Shown: positions 46,833 to 55,880 of the stretch, piece after piece
How positions within the stretch are numbered: position 1 is the stretch's first letter
How the letters are laid out: every line of letters begins with the position of its first letter
NCBI RefSeq assembly: GCF_011601315.1
Contig: NZ_JAAORA010000001.1
Location: forward strand, 124,001-188,000
Reading direction: 5' to 3'
DNA from: Candidatus Chlorobium masyuteum
Lineage (GTDB): Bacteria; Bacteroidota; Chlorobiia; Chlorobiales; Chlorobiaceae
DNA: 64,000 nucleotides
The notes under the pieces: model-generated
The model's database searches: none
What the model was told of the DNA's origin: nothing
What the model saw: only the letters and a program-made list of their open reading frames with translations
Program-made: the position numbers and the translations under genes

Positions 46833-46870
46833 AAAAAAAACTGCGGGGCCAATCCATAAAAGACCCCGCA
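46833..46870 (-). terminator. Terminator or attenuator between hpf and hprK
   Basis: On the minus strand, TGCGGGG and its complement (arms 46864-46870 and 46842-46848) form a 7-bp GC-rich stem with a 15-base loop, followed at once by eight T residues (46833-46840). It lies 18 bases after the hpf stop and 21 bases before the hprK start. Confidence 0.8.
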
Positions 46871-46888
46871 ATAGTCAATAAGAGCGTG

Positions 46889-47209
46889 TTATGACTGTTT
46901 TTCCTTGTATTTGAGCAGCTGACGGCTCATTGCTTCAACGCAGTTATCGATACACTGTTCGTAGGCAACTCCCGCATCCTTGGCAACAAGCACATGCTGC
47001 GGAACATTCACCGTTATCTCAGCAAGCTTGTTCTTTTCAAAGTCATTCTTCTGATGATCCAGAATAACATGACAGCTGATTATTCCGGGGAAAATCCGGG
47101 AAAGCGGAAGCACGGCATTGCGGGCATACTCCTCTATAGTCGTGTGATTATTGGAATGGCGCAGGGTAACCTTAACATTGAGCGGTTCATTGGCAACAAC
47201 TTTTGTCAT
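46889..47209 (-). CDS. hpf: Ribosome hibernation-promoting factor (short HPF/RaiA type)
   Basis: A 106-residue member of the HPF/YfiA family that binds the 30S subunit and shelves ribosomes in stationary phase. VKVTLRHSNNHTTIEEYARN, ILDHQKNDFEKNKLAEITV and the final EAMSRQLLKYK match. It lacks the long C-terminal dimerisation domain. A GGAGG ribosome site lies five to six bases before the ATG. In many bacteria hpf sits near hprK or rpoN, so this order is normal; rpoN is absent here. Confidence 0.92.
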   Translation of the reverse strand: MTKVVANEPLNVKVTLRHSNNHTTIEEYARNAVLPLSRIFPGIISCHVILDHQKNDFEKNKLAEITVNVPQHVLVAKDAGVAYEQCIDNCVEAMSRQLLKYKEKQS

Positions 47210-47289
47210 AACAACCTCCGTTAAATATATGGTGAACGTAAAGAAGGAACACGCCCCTGGTTTCTGGAGTAAACCGGAGCTGGAATAAT

Positions 47290-48300
47290 CTATGCCCTGG
47301 GATGCGCTTTGCGGTATACCTCCTTCAGGCGATCAAAGGTAACATGCGTATATATCTCAGTTGTCGAAAGATTACTGTGACCGAGCATTTCACTGACGCT
47401 GGTAAGGTCAGCCCCGCTGTTCAGCAGGTGTGTGGCAAAACTGTGACGCAGTATATGTGGATTTTTCTGTTTCTGCTCTGTGACCGAAACAAGATATTTT
47501 CTGGTCAATCGCTGGACAAGCATGGGATACAGCTGTTTACCCTTTTTTGTTACAAATACATAGTTTATCGATTCAGCTCTCCCCTTCAGAGATATTCTAA
47601 AGAAGTTTCGCCGGACTTCAAAATATTTTTTGAGTGCCTGAAGCGCAGCTCCCCCGACGGGAACAATCCGCTGCTTGCGCCCTTTGCCAGTGAGTTTCAC
47701 ATATCCACCGTCAAGATCAAGCCGGTCGGTTGTCAGCCCGGTAAGTTCCGAGACCCGGAGGCCACAACTGTAAAGCAGCTCAAGAATGCTCCGGTCACGC
47801 TCCGAGACAAACGCCTCCTCGATCGGGCTCTTTTCACTCTGCCGGAATGGTGCGGCTCCGGAAGAGAGCTCTTCATTAAAAAGCTTCTCTGTCTGCTGTT
47901 CGGTTAAAAAGGCCGGAACACGCTTCGGATAACGGGGTGTTGCTATAAAGGAAAAGACCGAGCCCGTTATCTCACCCCTCTCCTGCTGATAGCGATAGAA
48001 ACTTTTGACCGAAGCAAGTTTTCGTGCAATTGATCGGGGCTTGACTCCTCTCTCTATCAGAGCTCCCATAAAAAGCCTCACATCTACAGCCTTAACCTGT
48101 TCGAGGGCAAAACCGTTCAGGTCATCAAGCCTGAAATGGTGCAGAAGAAAGGAAAAATACTGAATCAGATCACCCCGGTATGCTTTCAGCGTATTGGGTG
48201 AAAGGTTTTTTCTGCTCCGGAGTGCGCTGAGAAAGTTGCCGAGAGGCTTGTACTCTTCAGCCGCCGGTATGGAAAACCATGATGAGGATGAATCCTTCAT
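47290..48300 (-). CDS. Tyrosine recombinase XerC/XerD
   Basis: A 336-residue site-specific recombinase. A core-binding domain (about 15-110) precedes the catalytic domain with the family tetrad: Arg in [23 protein letters not shown] (His, Arg), His in [15 protein letters not shown] and the nucleophile Tyr in the same stretch. Conserved context and length fit chromosomal Xer resolving dimers, not an integron or phage integrase. Its ATG overlaps the preceding gene (ATGA). XerC versus XerD is not decided. Confidence 0.9.
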   Translation of the reverse strand: MKDSSSSWFSIPAAEEYKPLGNFLSALRSRKNLSPNTLKAYRGDLIQYFSFLLHHFRLDDLNGFALEQVKAVDVRLFMGALIERGVKPRSIARKLASVKSFYRYQQERGEITGSVFSFIATPRYPKRVPAFLTEQQTEKLFNEELSSGAAPFRQSEKSPIEEAFVSERDRSILELLYSCGLRVSELTGLTTDRLDLDGGYVKLTGKGRKQRIVPVGGAALQALKKYFEVRRNFFRISLKGRAESINYVFVTKKGKQLYPMLVQRLTRKYLVSVTEQKQKNPHILRHSFATHLLNSGADLTSVSEMLGHSNLSTTEIYTHVTFDRLKEVYRKAHPRA

Positions 48301-49160
48301 GAGAGTGCTACACAGAGAAGTTCCGCTTTATTTTTAATGTAATACAAATGAACACCACGGATCAGGAAATTGTTCAAACCCGGCTTCTCGACACCGCTCT
48401 CCATCCAGTCAGCATAAACCAGCCGGTCGTTTTGCCACACCTTGAGCCGGGAGTTCCATAAACCGGGGTGATCAGCCGCTTCATGCAGCGCTGCAACAGT
48501 CAGTGCGCCCAGCACAATACATTCACAGCGTTCCGACCCGGCAACACCAACACGCTGCAGCGCAAGGTGTTCAAGCGCCATACCTTCAGAGACAAACTCA
48601 GGCAGAATAACCTGCTGGCGCTCCTCTTCAGGAACAAGCTGTGCCCTTATCTCACTGACCGACATACTCTCAGTACCGAGATGGCGGAGATCTTCACCAC
48701 TCTCCGGGTCAATAAGGATAAAATGTCTTTCGGGAAAACCGGCGAAAACCGATAGCCGGTAGACCAGAAACTCATGCTCGAGATTCGCGGCAAAAATAAT
48801 ATCTCTGCGTGACCATACAACGCGCCCGCTCTTCGCATCCAGCGCCCATATACCCTGATGCTCCGGACTTTGCGGTTGATAAAGGTGGCAATAGAGCAGA
48901 TCACGGGATGTTGTTTCAAAACCGGTAAACCACCCCTCCCCTGCGGCGATTGGATGCCGAGTGTCCGTCAGGAGATAATCATCAAAAAAAACCTTTCCGC
49001 TCTCTGTCTCAATGCTGAAAAAAAGTGCCTCGCGGCTAAGTGGAAAGCGCTTCTGACCGATCAGTTCTCCATTGCCGGTAAACATGAACTGCCAGATGAG
49101 CGCACCGGCTCCCGCATGATAGCTCCAGATAACCGGAAGCTGCTGTTGGATGCTGTTCAT
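48297..49160 (-). CDS. DUF4905-like protein, function unknown
   Basis: A 287-residue soluble protein rich in beta strands. Paired Trp-containing strands ([34 protein letters not shown]) suggest a propeller- or sandwich-like fold. It has no signal peptide or catalytic motif. The N-terminal wording resembles DUF4905, known mostly in Bacteroidetes and Chlorobi; that match is from memory. It is coupled on both sides: its start overlaps the end of the methyltransferase gene, and its stop overlaps the xer start. Confidence 0.65.
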   Translation of the reverse strand: MNSIQQQLPVIWSYHAGAGALIWQFMFTGNGELIGQKRFPLSREALFFSIETESGKVFFDDYLLTDTRHPIAAGEGWFTGFETTSRDLLYCHLYQPQSPEHQGIWALDAKSGRVVWSRRDIIFAANLEHEFLVYRLSVFAGFPERHFILIDPESGEDLRHLGTESMSVSEIRAQLVPEEERQQVILPEFVSEGMALEHLALQRVGVAGSERCECIVLGALTVAALHEAADHPGLWNSRLKVWQNDRLVYADWMESGVEKPGLNNFLIRGVHLYYIKNKAELLCVALS

Positions 49161-49867
49161 GGACTCTCTGCGCTCCTCATCAATCGGTAGATATTGACCG
49201 CAACCGACTCTGTGCCTGTCCGATACTCCCGGACCAGAGGGGTAACCGAAAAATCATTCTCACCGGCAAGCTCAAGAAACTGCTCGGCAAGCCTTCTGCG
49301 GGGATCAGAAATAAAAGCCGCTCCACCCGGTTTAAGCAGCTTGTCAATTGCATAGACAATCGGAAGGAGGTTCACCCGCTCGTAAAGCACATCTGCGGCA
49401 AAGAGCAGGTCAAACTGTTCTCTGCACTGCACCAGCCGCCAGTCAAGCCTTTCGGTCTCTACCTTTACCCTGTTTTTCAGCGCATTATAGCGGATAAAAC
49501 GAAGTGCTTCCAGAGAGTAGTCTGTAGCAAGCACACTCGCCCCTTTCCAGGCTGCAACAATCGAAGCCATCCCCACTCCGGCACCGATTTCAACGATACG
49601 CTTGCCCTCAAGCGGAAGCTCATCAGCAATAAAAGTGGAGAGCGTGATGGCGGAAGGCCAGATTTCAGCCCAGTAGGGCATCTGTTCATCCTTCACAAAC
49701 TCCTCCGGCGATATCCTGTCAAGAAGCGCATAACTGTCAAGAACAGAGAGAAAGCTGAAGGAGTGAGCGCCAAAGGTATAGTGCTTCTCATCAAGATCAT
49801 ACTCTCCGGCAAGTGCCTCATACAGTTGCTCTGTCTCCCCTCCCGCCCCGGTATTTGGTGAGTTCAT
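49157..49867 (-). CDS. Methyltransf_16-type SAM methyltransferase
   Basis: A 236-residue class I methyltransferase. The SAM-binding motif is RIVEIGAGVGMASIVAA, preceded by MPYWAEIWPSAITLSTF, and the DxxY-type motif FAADVLYERVNLLPIV follows. This matches the METTL21/Methyltransf_16 group whose members methylate protein lysines; the target is unknown. It is first of a three-gene coupled unit with the DUF4905-like gene and xer. Confidence 0.85.
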   Translation of the reverse strand: MNSPNTGAGGETEQLYEALAGEYDLDEKHYTFGAHSFSFLSVLDSYALLDRISPEEFVKDEQMPYWAEIWPSAITLSTFIADELPLEGKRIVEIGAGVGMASIVAAWKGASVLATDYSLEALRFIRYNALKNRVKVETERLDWRLVQCREQFDLLFAADVLYERVNLLPIVYAIDKLLKPGGAAFISDPRRRLAEQFLELAGENDFSVTPLVREYRTGTESVAVNIYRLMRSAESP

Positions 49868-50045
49868 GATTACGCGCCTTTTTATACGTCAACTGTTCAG
49901 AAAAGTGGGTTACCGGCATGGATAGAACTCCCCGGTTTTCGATCCATAAAAAATCAACGGAATTTACCGAAAAATAGATCCGGATTTCTATTTTGCATCA
50001 AACAGAAACTTCAAAACAAGATAACTTCACCAAACCGCACACCAG

Positions 50046-50396
50046 ATGAAAAAAGAGATCCTCGAAATCTTCAGCAACACCTACCCGGACCGGGACTATA
50101 CCATTGAAATAGTCAATCCGGAGTTCACCTCGGTCTGCCCGAAAACCGGACTTCCGGACTTTGGCACCATCACCATCCGCTACGTCCCCGATAAAAGCTG
50201 TGTTGAATTGAAATCGCTGAAATACTACTACCTTGAATTCCGCAACGCCGGCATCTTTTACGAGAACATCACCAACAGGATTCTTGACGATCTGGTCAGC
50301 GTCATGCAGCCACGCTCGCTCTCTGTCACAACCGAATGGAAAGCAAGGGGCGGAATAACCGAAACCGTCAGCGTCAGCTACAGTGCTGCGCGATGA
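50046..50396 (+). CDS. queF: NADPH-dependent 7-cyano-7-deazaguanine reductase
   Basis: A 116-residue unimodular QueF that reduces preQ0 to preQ1 in queuosine synthesis. The catalytic cysteine is C31 in [15 protein letters not shown] (with D38), and the substrate-binding [14 protein letters not shown] follows. I checked the 178-base leader for a preQ1 riboswitch and saw none. It is divergent from the methyltransferase unit and convergent with pscC. Confidence 0.94.
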   Translation: MKKEILEIFSNTYPDRDYTIEIVNPEFTSVCPKTGLPDFGTITIRYVPDKSCVELKSLKYYYLEFRNAGIFYENITNRILDDLVSVMQPRSLSVTTEWKARGGITETVSVSYSAAR

Positions 50397-50404
50397 ATAC
50401 CAGG

Positions 50405-50447
50405 TATAAAAAAAGCCTCAGAGGAGCACTCTGAGGCTTTTTTTATA
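50405..50447. terminator. Bidirectional terminator between queF and pscC
   Basis: A GC core GCCTCAGAG/CTCTGAGGC with a 5-base loop, extended by A7/T7 and TAT/ATA to about 19 bp. It lies nine bases after the queF stop and 29 bases from the pscC stop; T-runs occur in both directions. Confidence 0.9.
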
Positions 50448-50475
50448 CTTTATGTAACTATCGGACTTCTTTCGA

Positions 50476-51126
50476 TCAGTATTTATCAAGCCCCTCGTTC
50501 AGGAACTGCATGATTTTTGTGGCATCTTCAGGAGTAATCATACCGCCAGCAGCACCTACCATACGATTGACAACCACATCAATCTTGCCGGTCTTTTTGT
50601 ACTTGCTCTTCAATGCATCCATGGTGGAAACCTGCGAGTGACAGATGTTGCACTTGGCAGTCCAGAGAGCCTTTGCAGCAACAAAATCAAATCCTGCGGG
50701 TGCAAGGGGAACATTGGGAGAGAGTACCGGTTTTTCCAAGTAGGCTTTCAGTTCTGTAACCGAACGGATAGATGAACCGTCAAGCAGGGTTGTACGCCCG
50801 GTACCCGACATCAGAATACCGGAAGGCCTCAGCCAAAGAGAGGCAAACATCAGGGCAACAATGGCAATGATGGTAAGGGGAAAACTCAGAAACCACTTGG
50901 CGCTGATTCTTGAGGACATCTTGCCAAGCCCCATGATGGTCAGCGAGGCAAACAAGATCAGTGCAAACCATCCCGCAAAGGAGCGCAAGGGAGTCAGTAT
51001 TGGAGAGAGATTGTCAGCCGGGAGCTTGTACCCGGTTAAAAAAGACAACCCGAAAAGCAAAGCCCCCATTAAGACAGCTCCCCCTACTGCCAGGGCAGCA
51101 AGCTTACCATTTGATTTGTTGTCCAT
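50476..51126 (-). CDS. pscC: Photosystem P840 reaction centre cytochrome c-551 (PscC)
   Basis: A 216-residue membrane cytochrome, also called cytochrome cz. Three transmembrane helices occupy the N-terminal half (about 9-31, 48-68 and 77-98). A mobile periplasmic domain carries one haem at CNICH (159-163), with Met in the NRMVGAAGGM stretch as candidate distal ligand. By established knowledge it reduces P840+ in green sulfur bacteria. The start MDNKSNGKLA at 51126 was chosen over a longer frame from 51162. The fixed sequence ILTPLRSF and KWFLSFPL fit PscC from other Chlorobi as I recall them. Confidence 0.93.
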   Translation of the reverse strand: MDNKSNGKLAALAVGGAVLMGALLFGLSFLTGYKLPADNLSPILTPLRSFAGWFALILFASLTIMGLGKMSSRISAKWFLSFPLTIIAIVALMFASLWLRPSGILMSGTGRTTLLDGSSIRSVTELKAYLEKPVLSPNVPLAPAGFDFVAAKALWTAKCNICHSQVSTMDALKSKYKKTGKIDVVVNRMVGAAGGMITPEDATKIMQFLNEGLDKY

Positions 51127-51355
51127 GTCAGGTAATGAGTTAGGTGTTAGTGGCTTACCCAAAAAATTATAGAGTCAAGATAAGCATAAATAGTAAAGAC
51201 GACAAACAGAAACCTTAAAAAGCTTTTGTATTACTCCTGCCCGTTCGTCGTAATTGACAAAAGCAGGGAAACATCATTTGTAACTGAGTTGATTTTTTCG
51301 AATACTGCAAAAATCAAAAAATTACCGTAATCAACCCGGAAACCGCCTCACCGTG

Positions 51356-54112
51356 ATGCTCACCACTACCAGCAACGTCATAGATTTCGAGAAGGCCGAA
51401 CGCGATTTCACCTTTCTGCTCCACTGCTTTCAGGAGGTACTGTGTGAACTCGGTGAGAAAAAACTTGCCGACCACCTCCCCTGGCAGGGTGCAAGCCTCC
51501 CCCTTGAACACTATCCCGACACGGAGCGGGCCCTGCAGGCCTTCTCCATTGTATTCCAGCTTCTCAATATGGCTGAGGAGAACTCCGCCGCCCAGAACCG
51601 TCGGGCACTGGAAGCCGACAAGGGATTATCCCATCTCACCGGACTCTGGGGCAGAACTCTGCTGCGGTTTCGTGAACGCGAAATCCCTGTGGAGGAGATC
51701 TGCAGCCTGCTGCCGGATGTGGCCATTAACACCGTATTGACAGCGCACCCGACTGAAGCCAAACGAAAGACGGTGCTCGAACAGCATCGTCAGCTCTATC
51801 TGCTTCTGGTCAAACGTGAAAACCAGATGTGGACCCCGCTTGAACAGCTTGAAATCAAAAGTGAGATCAAAAGCGTGCTCGAAAGACTCTGGAGAACGGG
51901 AGAGCTTCTCTACGAAAAGCCGGGAATTGACGATGAACGGCGCAATGTTATTCACTACCTCTACAATATTTTCCCTGAAGCACTCCCCATGCTTGACAAG
52001 CGACTCCAGCAGGCGTGGCGGGAAACCGGATTTGATCCCGCTCATCTCTCCGATCCCCGCTCACTCCCCCGCCTTAACTTCGGAAGCTGGGTAGGCGGTG
52101 ACCGGGACGGCCATCCGCTCGTTACGGCGGAAGTTACTGAAGAGACCCTGGCCGAAATGCGCCGGAGCGCCCTGAAACTTGTCAGGCACCATCTCTATGA
52201 ACTTGCATCCAAACTGAGCCTCTCCGACCGGCTCCAGTCTCCCGGAAAACCACTGGTGCTGCGCATGGAGACATTAAAGAAAAAGCTCGCCGAGAAAGGC
52301 AGTGATGCACTCCGCAAAAACCGTCATGAACCATGGCGCCAGTTTCTCAACCTGCTCATTGCCGCACTTCCGCCTGAAGCGGAGATCCCGGCAGCGTGTA
52401 ACCATTGCGGCTATAACGCTTCGGTTGAACTCCTCGAAGATCTCTCTCTCCTGCGCCACTCCCTGCTTGCTGTAGGAGCACAGCATCTGGCCGACATGGA
52501 GGTTGCACCGGTCTACCGGATTGTTCAGACTTTCGGTTTTCATCTCGGCACACTCGATATACGCCAGAACAGCCACATTCATGAGCTTGCCCTTTCGCAG
52601 CTCATGACGGCTGCAGGCCTGGACGGAAGCGGATTTCTTGAATGGGATGAAACGGCCAGAAGAGTATTTCTTGATCGTGAACTGCACTCTCCCCGCCCCT
52701 TCACCCATCCGGATATGAGTGCAGGTGCCGAAGCTGAAGCGGTACTCGCCTGTTACCGGGTGCTGCTGAAGCACAATAAGAGCTATGGCACCGACGGTCT
52801 CGGATCGCTCATCGTCAGTATGACCAGAAATGTCTCCGACCTGCTTATCGTCTACCTGTTTGCCCGGGAAGTCGGCCTGATGACACCGACCGGAGATGGA
52901 GACGCATGCATACTCCCTGTTGTGCCGCTCTTTGAGACCATTGACGATCTCCGGAAAAGTCCGGCGATTCTCTCTGAATTTCTCCACCATCCGGTCACCC
53001 GAAGAAGCCTCGAATACCGGAGAGAGGCGGCAGGAAAACCACGCAAAATCCAGCAGGCAATGATCGGTTACAGCGACAGCAACAAGGACGGCGGTATTTT
53101 TACCAGTACATGGACACTCTACCGTGCACAGGAGACTCTGATTGCTGCAGGGAAAGAGAGCGGAACGGATATTCTTTTTTTTCATGGCAGAGGCGGAAGC
53201 ATCAGCCGTGGAGCAGGCCCGACGCACCGCTTTATCAAGGCTCAGCCCTACGGGTCGTTCAAAACCGGTATGTGCTTTACCGAACAGGGTGAAACCATTG
53301 CACAGAAATATGCCAATCGCATCAGCGCCGTCTATAATCTTGAACTCTTCATGGCCGGCGTTGCCGGAGCACTTGGAAAGCAGCAGCAGAGCGAACATCG
53401 GGTGCATCCGCTTGAGCCGATGATGGACCTGCTGTCGGAAAAAAGCTACCAGGCATACCGGGAGCTGATCGAAACAAAGGGATTTCTCACGTTTTTCCGG
53501 CAGGCCACACCTATCGACATCATTGAATCCAGCAGAATCGGTTCGCGCCCCTCAAGAAGAAGCGGTAAAAACAGCCTTGAAGACCTTCGGGCAATCCCCT
53601 GGGTCTTCAGCTGGAACCAGGCCCGCTTCTCGCTTTCCGGCTGGTACGGTGTCGGCAGTGCGCTTGAATACCTGCACGAAAGCAATCCTGAGGCGTTTGA
53701 AGAGATCCGTCAGCGCAGCCATGCCTGGCCTCCGCTGCGCTACATCATCAGCAATGCCGACACGAGCATTGCCTCGGCTGACCTGCAGATCATGCGCCAG
53801 TATGCCTCAATGGTCAGTGACCGCAGCCTCAGGGAGAAGTTTCTCGGCTTGATCGAAGCGGAGTACCACCGGACAAAAACCTATATCGACCTGCTCTATA
53901 CGGCGCAGCTCGAAACACAGCGAATCAATGTTAACCGCTTTATCTCCCTGCGCCGTGAAGGACTTGATATACTCCACCGTCAGCAGATCACTCTGCTCCG
54001 GCAATGGAGAGAGCTGAAGAACTCGGGAAAGCAGGAGGAGGCGGAGAGCATGCTCCCCGAGCTCCTTCTGACCGTGAATGCAATTTCGGGAGGTCTGCGC
54101 ACCACCGGGTAA
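51356..54112 (+). CDS. ppc: Phosphoenolpyruvate carboxylase
   Basis: A 918-residue enzyme that carboxylates PEP to oxaloacetate, feeding the reductive TCA cycle. Catalytic signatures: the histidine in LTAHPTEAKRKTVL, GGDRDGHP, the lysine-bearing MIGYSDSNKDGG and the glycine loop FFHGRGGSISRGAGPTH. Full length. Either the ATG at 51356 or the GTG three bases earlier could be used. It is divergent from pscC across a 229-base gap. Confidence 0.96.
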   Translation: MLTTTSNVIDFEKAERDFTFLLHCFQEVLCELGEKKLADHLPWQGASLPLEHYPDTERALQAFSIVFQLLNMAEENSAAQNRRALEADKGLSHLTGLWGRTLLRFREREIPVEEICSLLPDVAINTVLTAHPTEAKRKTVLEQHRQLYLLLVKRENQMWTPLEQLEIKSEIKSVLERLWRTGELLYEKPGIDDERRNVIHYLYNIFPEALPMLDKRLQQAWRETGFDPAHLSDPRSLPRLNFGSWVGGDRDGHPLVTAEVTEETLAEMRRSALKLVRHHLYELASKLSLSDRLQSPGKPLVLRMETLKKKLAEKGSDALRKNRHEPWRQFLNLLIAALPPEAEIPAACNHCGYNASVELLEDLSLLRHSLLAVGAQHLADMEVAPVYRIVQTFGFHLGTLDIRQNSHIHELALSQLMTAAGLDGSGFLEWDETARRVFLDRELHSPRPFTHPDMSAGAEAEAVLACYRVLLKHNKSYGTDGLGSLIVSMTRNVSDLLIVYLFAREVGLMTPTGDGDACILPVVPLFETIDDLRKSPAILSEFLHHPVTRRSLEYRREAAGKPRKIQQAMIGYSDSNKDGGIFTSTWTLYRAQETLIAAGKESGTDILFFHGRGGSISRGAGPTHRFIKAQPYGSFKTGMCFTEQGETIAQKYANRISAVYNLELFMAGVAGALGKQQQSEHRVHPLEPMMDLLSEKSYQAYRELIETKGFLTFFRQATPIDIIESSRIGSRPSRRSGKNSLEDLRAIPWVFSWNQARFSLSGWYGVGSALEYLHESNPEAFEEIRQRSHAWPPLRYIISNADTSIASADLQIMRQYASMVSDRSLREKFLGLIEAEYHRTKTYIDLLYTAQLETQRINVNRFISLRREGLDILHRQQITLLRQWRELKNSGKQEEAESMLPELLLTVNAISGGLRTTG

Positions 54113-54218
54113 TGGTGAGATCAGGCAGATCGGACAGATCCGTCTGAAAAACGTTGGATTACTGCTAATTTTACCTATTATTACGCAGATAGTCCAAAAT
54201 ACTCAACAACCGACTCTG

Positions 54219-55769
54219 ATGCTCTCCACCCTCAACGCGGCAGCCCTGATTGGCATTGACGCCATGCAAGTGGCGGTCGAAACCAATGTAACCGGAGGGA
54301 TTCCCTCGTTTACGGTCGTGGGACTTCCGGACAATGCCATCCGCGAGAGCCGGGAGCGGATTCTCACCGCAATCAGAAATTCAGGCTTTGATATACCTCC
54401 GAAAAAAATCACGGTCAATCTTGCCCCGGCCGATATAAAAAAAGAGGGGACGGCCTTTGATCTTCCGATTGCCATCGGACTGCTCGGCTCACTCAACCTC
54501 ATAAGCCACCGGTTTGAAAACACACTGATTCTCGGTGAACTTGCCCTTGACGGTTCGGTACGAAGAATCAACGGAGCGCTGCCGGTTGCGATCATGGCCG
54601 GAAAAGAGAAAATTAAACGGCTGATCGTGCCGCAGGCCAATGCTGCCGAAGCCGCTGTGGCCGTCTCGGCATCAAATGCAACCATCAAGGTTTACGGTGT
54701 GGAAACCCTCAACGGTACCGTTGAGCTTGTGAACGGCAGAAGTGAACAGGCTCCTGTTACCGTAAATGTCGCAGAGCTCTTTGAGCGGGAACCGGAATAC
54801 CCGGTTGATTTTGCCGATATCAAGGGGCAGGGGGCGGCAAAAAAAGCGCTTGAAATTGCCGCAGCAGGAGGCCATAACGTCATCATGATCGGCCCTCCGG
54901 GGAGTGGAAAAACCATGCTGGCCAAGGGATTGCCGGGAATTCTCCCTCCGTTGAGCTTTGAAGAGTCCCTTGAGACCACCAAAATCTACTCGGTAGCCAA
55001 CCTGCTGGAACTGCAACGACCGCTCATGGTCACCCGTCCTTTCCGCAGTCCCCACCATACCACAAGCAATATTGCGCTTATCGGCGGAGGTTCAAATGCA
55101 AAACCGGGAGAGGTCAGTCTTGCTCATAACGGTATTCTTTTTCTTGATGAACTGCCTGAATTCACCCGTAACGCCCTCGAAGTACTCCGTCAGCCGCTTG
55201 AAGACCGGGAGGTGACCGTTTCAAGAATATCCATCACGACACGCTATCCGGCAGGATTTATGCTTATTGCGGCCATGAACCCGAGCCCGGCGGGCGCCCT
55301 TAAGGACCGTGACGGAAACCTGACGGCAACTCCTCCGCAGATCCAGCGATATCTCTCCAAAATTTCCGGCCCCCTGCTCGACCGCATTGACATTCACATT
55401 GATGTCCCGAAAGTCGAGAACACCGAGCTCTTTTCAACATCGACAGCCGAAAACTCGCAAACAATCCGCAAACGGGTCATTGAGGCAAGAAAGATCCAGC
55501 TTGAGCGGTTCAACGGAACGCCAACAATCTATACCAATGCCCAGATGAATGCGAAAATGATCAAACTCTTCTGCCGTCTCGACACCGAAAGTTCACAAAA
55601 ACTCATGGATGCCATGAACCGCCTCAACCTTTCAGCAAGGGCTCACGACCGTATTCTGAAAGTAAGCCGCACTATCGCCGACCTTGAGGGCTCCGAGAAG
55701 ATAGCGATGAAGCATCTCATACAGGGGATACAGTACCGCAACCTTGACCGCGATTTCTGGAGCTTCTGA
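54219..55769 (+). CDS. YifB/ComM-family AAA+ ATPase (Mg-chelatase-like)
   Basis: A 516-residue protein. The N-terminal Lon-like domain (VVGLPDNAIRESRERI) is followed by the AAA+ core with Walker A IGPPGSGKTMLAKGLPG, then FRSPHHTTSNIALIGGG, Walker B GILFLDELPEF and the C-terminal ChlI-like lid. ComM-type members act as branch-migration helicases in DNA uptake recombination; the role here is inferred. It is not the magnesium chelatase of bacteriochlorophyll synthesis, which has a different layout. The ATG at 54219 was chosen over an open upstream extension that overlaps ppc. Confidence 0.92.
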   Translation: MLSTLNAAALIGIDAMQVAVETNVTGGIPSFTVVGLPDNAIRESRERILTAIRNSGFDIPPKKITVNLAPADIKKEGTAFDLPIAIGLLGSLNLISHRFENTLILGELALDGSVRRINGALPVAIMAGKEKIKRLIVPQANAAEAAVAVSASNATIKVYGVETLNGTVELVNGRSEQAPVTVNVAELFEREPEYPVDFADIKGQGAAKKALEIAAAGGHNVIMIGPPGSGKTMLAKGLPGILPPLSFEESLETTKIYSVANLLELQRPLMVTRPFRSPHHTTSNIALIGGGSNAKPGEVSLAHNGILFLDELPEFTRNALEVLRQPLEDREVTVSRISITTRYPAGFMLIAAMNPSPAGALKDRDGNLTATPPQIQRYLSKISGPLLDRIDIHIDVPKVENTELFSTSTAENSQTIRKRVIEARKIQLERFNGTPTIYTNAQMNAKMIKLFCRLDTESSQKLMDAMNRLNLSARAHDRILKVSRTIADLEGSEKIAMKHLIQGIQYRNLDRDFWSF

Positions 55770-55880
55770 TGTCATCAAACCTCTATGAAGACCATGATCC
55801 ATAATTGAATATTGCCACCCCGCTCTCTATATTACCGCTTCAATAGCCAGTTGACATCCTTAATCTCAGTAACACGGAAC

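Noticed and set aside
47290-48300. Xer gene as an integron or phage integrase
   Set aside because: No att sites, cassettes or phage genes nearby; sequence and coupling to housekeeping genes fit chromosomal Xer.
49868-50045. Possible preQ1 riboswitch before queF
   Set aside because: No matching hairpin with A-rich tail was found; the leader looks unstructured.
52274-53407. A 377-codon minus-strand open frame inside ppc
   Set aside because: It lies fully antisense to a conserved enzyme, has no family resemblance and arises from the codon bias of ppc.
54219-55769. YifB/ComM gene as bchI magnesium chelatase
   Set aside because: It has the N-terminal Lon-like domain and the PHHTTSN motif of ComM-type proteins, which BchI lacks.
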